Below, in pieces: positions 60,337 through 64,000 of a stretch of 64,000 bases of DNA; positions within the stretch are counted from its first letter, which is position 1, and every line of letters begins with the position of its first letter. Position numbers and translations under genes: made by a program. The notes under the pieces are model-generated. The model was not told the origin of the DNA. It was given only the letters and a program-made list of their open reading frames with translations, and ran no database searches. The stretch is from Verrucomicrobiota bacterium (GTDB lineage: Bacteria; Verrucomicrobiota; Verrucomicrobiia; Opitutales; Opitutaceae), in assembly GCA_023416735.1 (NCBI GenBank), contig JAEZGX010000011.1:1-64000 (forward strand), given 5' to 3'.

Positions 60337-61571
60337 TGCCAACGTCGCGCCTCTACGGGTCCATGCTGCTGATCGATCTCTCCCACACGAGCCACACTCC
60401 GGCGCGCACCGGCATCCAGCGCGTGGCCCGCGCGATCCATCAGCACCTTGGCAACAAGGCCCAGCCCGTCACCTTCGATCCTTTCCTCGACACCTGGCGC
60501 CCGCTCGAAGCGTGGGAGCTCGCCAACCTCGCCCAAACTCAAGGCGGACGAAAACGCGGCGCTCACTGGCCGCCGTCCGCCAAGTTCCGCGGCCGCCTCC
60601 GTCGCATCCTCCGCCGCACCTCCGTCCACGCTCTGCGCGGCGACTTCGACGCCCTGATCGAACCCGAGCTCTTCACTCCCGGCGTGGCCCGCGAGCTCCC
60701 GAAGCTTTTTCCCCACGTTCGCGGCCCGCGCATCGCTCTTTTCCTCGACGCGCTTCCGCTCCGCTTCCCCGAATTCACGCCGCCCGCCACCGTCACCCGT
60801 TTTCCCGCCTATCTCCGCGAGCTCCTTTCCTTCGACGGCATCGCCGCCATCTCCGCCGACTCCCGCGACTCCCTCCTCTCCTACTGGCAATGGCTCGGCA
60901 TCTCCTCGCCTCCCCCTGTCTTCGCCCTCCCCCTCGGCGTGGATGTTGGAATTAGTCATACATTAAACGACAAATCCGCCGACCTCGGCCGTGGTCCTTT
61001 CTCCCCGCCGTCCGTCGTCCGTCGTCCCGTCGTCCTTAGCATCGGCACCCTCGAAGGCCGTAAAAACCACCTCGCGCTCTTCGGCGCCGCCGAATCTCTC
61101 TGGTCTCGCGGCGCCTCCTTCGAACTTCGCGTCATCGGCCACGCCAACGCCACCGGCGCCACCGCCCTCGCTCGCCTAAAATCCCTCCAAGCCGCCGGCC
61201 GCCCGCTTCACTACGACGGCCCTGCCTCCGACGAAACCATCGCGCAAGCCTACGCCGACTGCGCCTTCACGGTTTATCCTTCCATCGCCGAAGGTTTCGG
61301 CCTCCCCGTCATCGAAAGCCTCGCCCGCGGCAAGCCGTGCATCTGCTCCTCCCGCGGCGCGCTCGGCGAGATTTCGCTGCACGGCGGCTGTCTCGCCCTC
61401 GCCTCCGTCGACGCCGTCGCCCTCGCCTCCGCCATCGAATCCCTTCTCCAAAATCCCTCGCGTCTCACCGATCTCGCCACCGCCGCCCGCCAGCGCACGT
61501 TCAAATCGTGGGCCGACTATACCCGCGAATTGGAAACATGGATACACACGCTCCCGCGCCGTCGCGATTGA
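60336..61571 (+). CDS. family 4 glycosyltransferase
   Basis: 411 residues from a GTG that overlaps the previous stop codon; an ATG at 60363, just before LLIDLSHTSHTPARTGIQRVARAIHQ, is an alternative start. The GT-B fold shows LDALPLRFPEF, FDGIAAISADSRDSLLSYW, VLSIGTLEGRKNHLALFGAA, RVIGHANATG and the donor-site EX7E motif in FTVYPSIAEGFGLPVIESLARGKPCICSSRGALGEI. A local AT-rich stretch at 60951-60970 (AGTCATACATTAAACGAC) resembles the repeats at 50272. Probably cytoplasmic. Confidence 0.87.
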   Translation: MPTSRLYGSMLLIDLSHTSHTPARTGIQRVARAIHQHLGNKAQPVTFDPFLDTWRPLEAWELANLAQTQGGRKRGAHWPPSAKFRGRLRRILRRTSVHALRGDFDALIEPELFTPGVARELPKLFPHVRGPRIALFLDALPLRFPEFTPPATVTRFPAYLRELLSFDGIAAISADSRDSLLSYWQWLGISSPPPVFALPLGVDVGISHTLNDKSADLGRGPFSPPSVVRRPVVLSIGTLEGRKNHLALFGAAESLWSRGASFELRVIGHANATGATALARLKSLQAAGRPLHYDGPASDETIAQAYADCAFTVYPSIAEGFGLPVIESLARGKPCICSSRGALGEISLHGGCLALASVDAVALASAIESLLQNPSRLTDLATAARQRTFKSWADYTRELETWIHTLPRRRD

Positions 61572-62833
61572 CCCCTCTGCTCGTCGCGCTCTGCGTCGTC
61601 GTCACCGTCGTCGGCGTCGCGTGGCCCGCCTGGGATATGTTCGGACCCGAACGCCGCCCCATGCTCCAGGGCTGGGACGATAGCTTCTACTACTTCTGGC
61701 TCCCGAGCGTCGTCATCGACGGCGATCTCGATTTCACCAATCAACTCGAACAAGCCTCCACGTTGCACACCGGCGTGCGTGACGACGCCCTCTCCGCCCC
61801 GCGCACCGACACCGGTTTCGTCGTCAACAAATACCCGCCCGGTTGGGCGCTCGGCAGCCTGCCTTTCTTCCTCCTCGCGCACGCGTTCGCTCCCGCCGAC
61901 TCCACCGGCTTCGAACCCATTTATCTCTCCGCCGTCTGGCTTGGCCAACTCCTCTACGCCGCCGTCGGCCTTTGGCTCGCCTGCCGCATCGTCGCCCGCT
62001 TCTTCCCCGCCATCGCCACAGCCGCCACGCTCGTCGTGTGGCTCGCGAGTCCGCTCATCTATTACCAAACCGCGCGGCTCTCCATGAGCCATAGCCAGGT
62101 CTTCGTCCTGGCCATGCTCGCCTTCTGGTCGGCTCTGCGTATCCGCGAGTCAGATACGCCGGCGCCCCGATTCTGGGCGCTCCTCGGCTTCGCCTCCGCG
62201 ATGCTCTTCGTCACGCGCAACGTCGCCCTCATCTACCTCGCGATGCCCGCCGCGATCATCGTTCCTCGTCTGCGCTCCACCCGCGCCATTGCCGCCCTCG
62301 TCGGCGGCGCGTTCGTTCCGGCCGCCCTCCAGCTCATCGCCTGGCGAATCCTGTTCGGCTCATGGATCGCCTACACTTACGGCGGCGAGCGTTTCGATTT
62401 CTCCCGCTTCTATCTCTTCGAGGTCCTCTTCTCTCCCCGTCACGGCTGGTTCTACTGGCATCCTCTTCTTCTGCCCGCCATCGCCGCTTTCGCGATCTGG
62501 GGCTGGCGTCGTCTCGACGGCCTTACATGGCTGATCTCCCTCGCTTTCATCGTTGTGCTCCACGCCGCCTGGCCCACGTGGTGGCTCGGTTCGTCCTTCG
62601 GCTACCGCGGTTTCGAAGTTCCCACGCTCTTCGCCATGATCGGTTTCGCCGCGCTGCTCTCCGCCGCCGTGCCGCGCAAATCCTTCCGCATCGCCGTCAC
62701 CGCCGCCGCTCTCGTCGCCGTGGTTTGGAACCTCGCTCTTTTCGCCCTCTTCCTCACGCAACGCATTCCACGTCAGGATCCCGTCACCTATTCAGACGCC
62801 GCCCAAGCCCTCTTCCATTGGTTTGCCCCCTAG
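61538..62833 (+). CDS. polytopic membrane protein, GT39/GT-C-like
   Basis: 431 residues with about ten membrane helices. It overlaps the previous gene by 34 bp. An acidic pair in the first periplasmic loop (MLQGWDDSFYYFWLPSVVIDGDLDFTNQ) and the later loop FVVNKYPPGWALGSLPFFLLAHAF match the protein-mannosyltransferase/ArnT-like GT-C pattern; PTWWLGSSFGYRGFEVPTLFAMI lies near the C-terminal helices. It probably transfers a sugar from a polyprenyl-phosphate donor on the periplasmic side; acceptor unknown. Confidence 0.75.
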   Translation: MDTHAPAPSRLTPLLVALCVVVTVVGVAWPAWDMFGPERRPMLQGWDDSFYYFWLPSVVIDGDLDFTNQLEQASTLHTGVRDDALSAPRTDTGFVVNKYPPGWALGSLPFFLLAHAFAPADSTGFEPIYLSAVWLGQLLYAAVGLWLACRIVARFFPAIATAATLVVWLASPLIYYQTARLSMSHSQVFVLAMLAFWSALRIRESDTPAPRFWALLGFASAMLFVTRNVALIYLAMPAAIIVPRLRSTRAIAALVGGAFVPAALQLIAWRILFGSWIAYTYGGERFDFSRFYLFEVLFSPRHGWFYWHPLLLPAIAAFAIWGWRRLDGLTWLISLAFIVVLHAAWPTWWLGSSFGYRGFEVPTLFAMIGFAALLSAAVPRKSFRIAVTAAALVAVVWNLALFALFLTQRIPRQDPVTYSDAAQALFHWFAP

Positions 62834-62926
62834 TTGGGGCGGAAGGCGTTAGCCTTTCCCTCGGCCCCCTCCCGGGTTTCGAGTTTGCCAACCCCTAGCC
62901 GCCACCTAGCCTCCCCCGCTCGTTCC

Positions 62927-64000
62927 ATGGCGCTATCATTTTTCCTTAAAGAGAAGAAAGGCATCCTCGCGCGCTGTCGCGACGACTACGCAACGAAGAT
63001 GCGCCTGCGCTACGCGCCCTACTACCACGCCATGGAATGGCAGCAGGGCACGACCGTAAAACTCGACGGCCGCGAGATGATCATGCTCTCCAGCAACGAT
63101 TACCTCGGCCTTTCCTTCCACCCGAAGGTCATCGAAGCCGGCCGCGCCGCGATGCAAAAATGGGGCACGAGCACCACCGGCGCTCGCCCCTCGAACGGCT
63201 CCCGCGCTTACCACCTCCGCCTCGAGGAAAAACTCGCCGCCTTCCTCGGCCGCGAAGCCTGCCACATCCACTCCGCCGGCTACCTTTCCTGCCTCTCCAG
63301 CGTCGCCTCCTTCGCCCAAAAGGGCGATGTCATCTACGCCGACAAAAACATTCACTCGTGCCTTTGGGACGGCATCCGCCTCTCCCTCGCCACCGTCGAA
63401 CGCTTCTCGCACAACAGCCCCGACGACCTTCGCACCGTCATCGCCGCCACTCAATCCGACGCCCCCAAGATGCTCGTCGTCGAGGGCGTTTACTCGATGG
63501 AAGGCCACATCGCGCGCCTCCCTGAGCTCATCGACATTGCCGACGAAGCATCCTGCTTCTCCGTCCTCGACGATGCGCATGGCTTCGGCGTTCTCGGCCG
63601 CCAGGGCCGCGGCACCATCGATCACTTCAAGCTCAACGATCGCGTCGACGTCGTCTGCGGCTCCCTCTCGAAATCCCTCGCCAGCACCGGCGGCTTCATC
63701 GCCGCCTCGCGCGACGTCATCGAATATCTCCGCTCCCACTCGCGCCAGACGATCTTCAGCGCCGCCATCAGCCCCGCTCAGGCGGCCTGCGCCGAAGCCG
63801 CACTCGAGGTCATGCAGACCGAGCCGGAACATCACGAGCGCCTCTGGTCCAACACCCGGAAATACCGTGCGATGCTGAAAAACCTCGGCCTCGACCTCTG
63901 GGGCAGCGAAACCCCCGCCATTCCCATCGTCCTCGGCTCGAAAGAGCGCGTTTATCCTTTCTGGCGCGCGCTCATGGACAAAGGCGTCTTCACCGTCATG
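62927..64000 (+). CDS. alpha-oxoamine synthase (serine palmitoyltransferase/KBL/BioF family), 3' end beyond window
   Basis: 358 codons are visible and the frame is open at the window end. It is a PLP-dependent fold-type I enzyme condensing an amino acid with an acyl-CoA. Blocks are IMLSSNDYLGLSFHPKVI, GTSTTGARPSNGSRAYHLRLEEKLAAFLG, LVVEGVYSMEGHIARLPELIDIA, VLDDAHGFGVLGRQGRG and the PLP lysine in CGSLSKSLASTGGFIA. The ERLWSN stretch and the N-terminal KMRLRYAPYYHAMEWQQGT extension look closer to bacterial serine palmitoyltransferase than to BioF, so sphingolipid synthesis is possible but not proven. It begins a new unit 93 bp after the glycan genes. Confidence 0.88.
   Translation, partial: MALSFFLKEKKGILARCRDDYATKMRLRYAPYYHAMEWQQGTTVKLDGREMIMLSSNDYLGLSFHPKVIEAGRAAMQKWGTSTTGARPSNGSRAYHLRLEEKLAAFLGREACHIHSAGYLSCLSSVASFAQKGDVIYADKNIHSCLWDGIRLSLATVERFSHNSPDDLRTVIAATQSDAPKMLVVEGVYSMEGHIARLPELIDIADEASCFSVLDDAHGFGVLGRQGRGTIDHFKLNDRVDVVCGSLSKSLASTGGFIAASRDVIEYLRSHSRQTIFSAAISPAQAACAEAALEVMQTEPEHHERLWSNTRKYRAMLKNLGLDLWGSETPAIPIVLGSKERVYPFWRALMDKGVFTVM

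Noticed and set aside
60951..60970. Third copy of the GTAATACATTA repeat
   Set aside because: It matches only partly, lies inside a glycosyltransferase reading frame and lacks the inverted end; listed only as a resemblance.

Overview
The window looks like chromosome of a high-GC, Gram-negative member of the Verrucomicrobiota, most probably the family Opitutaceae. The signs are a very large TonB-dependent receptor with the 'VLSPFEV' plug-entry motif, several glycoside hydrolases, dTDP-sugar and surface-glycan genes, and a chaperone locus ordered dnaK-groES-groEL. This placement is inferred from gene content and style; no rRNA gene is present to confirm it. I see no phage, insertion sequence or CRISPR array.

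Layout. 1-11.6 kb is mostly housekeeping: a frameshifted PD-(D/E)XK nuclease gene, an initiator tRNA, rpsB-tsf, a DUF983 protein, an unusual NAD-dependent DNA ligase (N-terminal signal-like sequence, no BRCT domain), a PhnP-like metallo-beta-lactamase-fold protein, groEL, groES, dnaK, a LON-domain protein and tRNA-Thr. 11.8-15.6 kb is an AraC regulator divergent from a lactonase / aldo-keto reductase / zinc alcohol dehydrogenase operon that fits non-phosphorylating L-fucose (or L-galactose/L-rhamnose) oxidation. 15.7-20.8 kb holds queA, an M49-like metallopeptidase, a DUF374 acyltransferase and small unknown genes. 20.8-23.1 kb is a TetR regulator with a secreted GH-A-type glycosidase.

23.5-37.4 kb is the most coherent accessory region. 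It holds a TonB-dependent receptor, a secreted cytochrome c / copper-monooxygenase-like protein with a redoxin, a NarL-type response regulator, a periplasmic beta-propeller/Y_Y_Y histidine kinase, a GH43-like enzyme and a GH115 alpha-glucuronidase. Three copies of the perfect palindrome TCATAG-N4-CTATGA lie upstream of the receptor, upstream of the response regulator, and between the kinase and the GH43-GH115 pair. I read these as operators of a self-regulated glucuronoxylan (or related glycan) utilisation regulon.

37.5-43.3 kb returns to housekeeping: tRNA-Ala with a rare compensatory G19A/C56U change, a PIN/TRAM membrane protein preceded by a 41-residue membrane peptide, an EVE-domain protein, accA, a YmdB-type phosphodiesterase and ilvB. 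43.3-62.8 kb is a surface-polysaccharide locus: two CDP-paratose-2-epimerase-like proteins (one with Phe in place of the catalytic Tyr), a RmlD-like reductase, rfbB, rfbA, five glycosyltransferases, a DegT aminotransferase with a REP-like sequence inside its reading frame, a methyltransferase and three polytopic membrane proteins. The window ends inside an alpha-oxoamine synthase gene.
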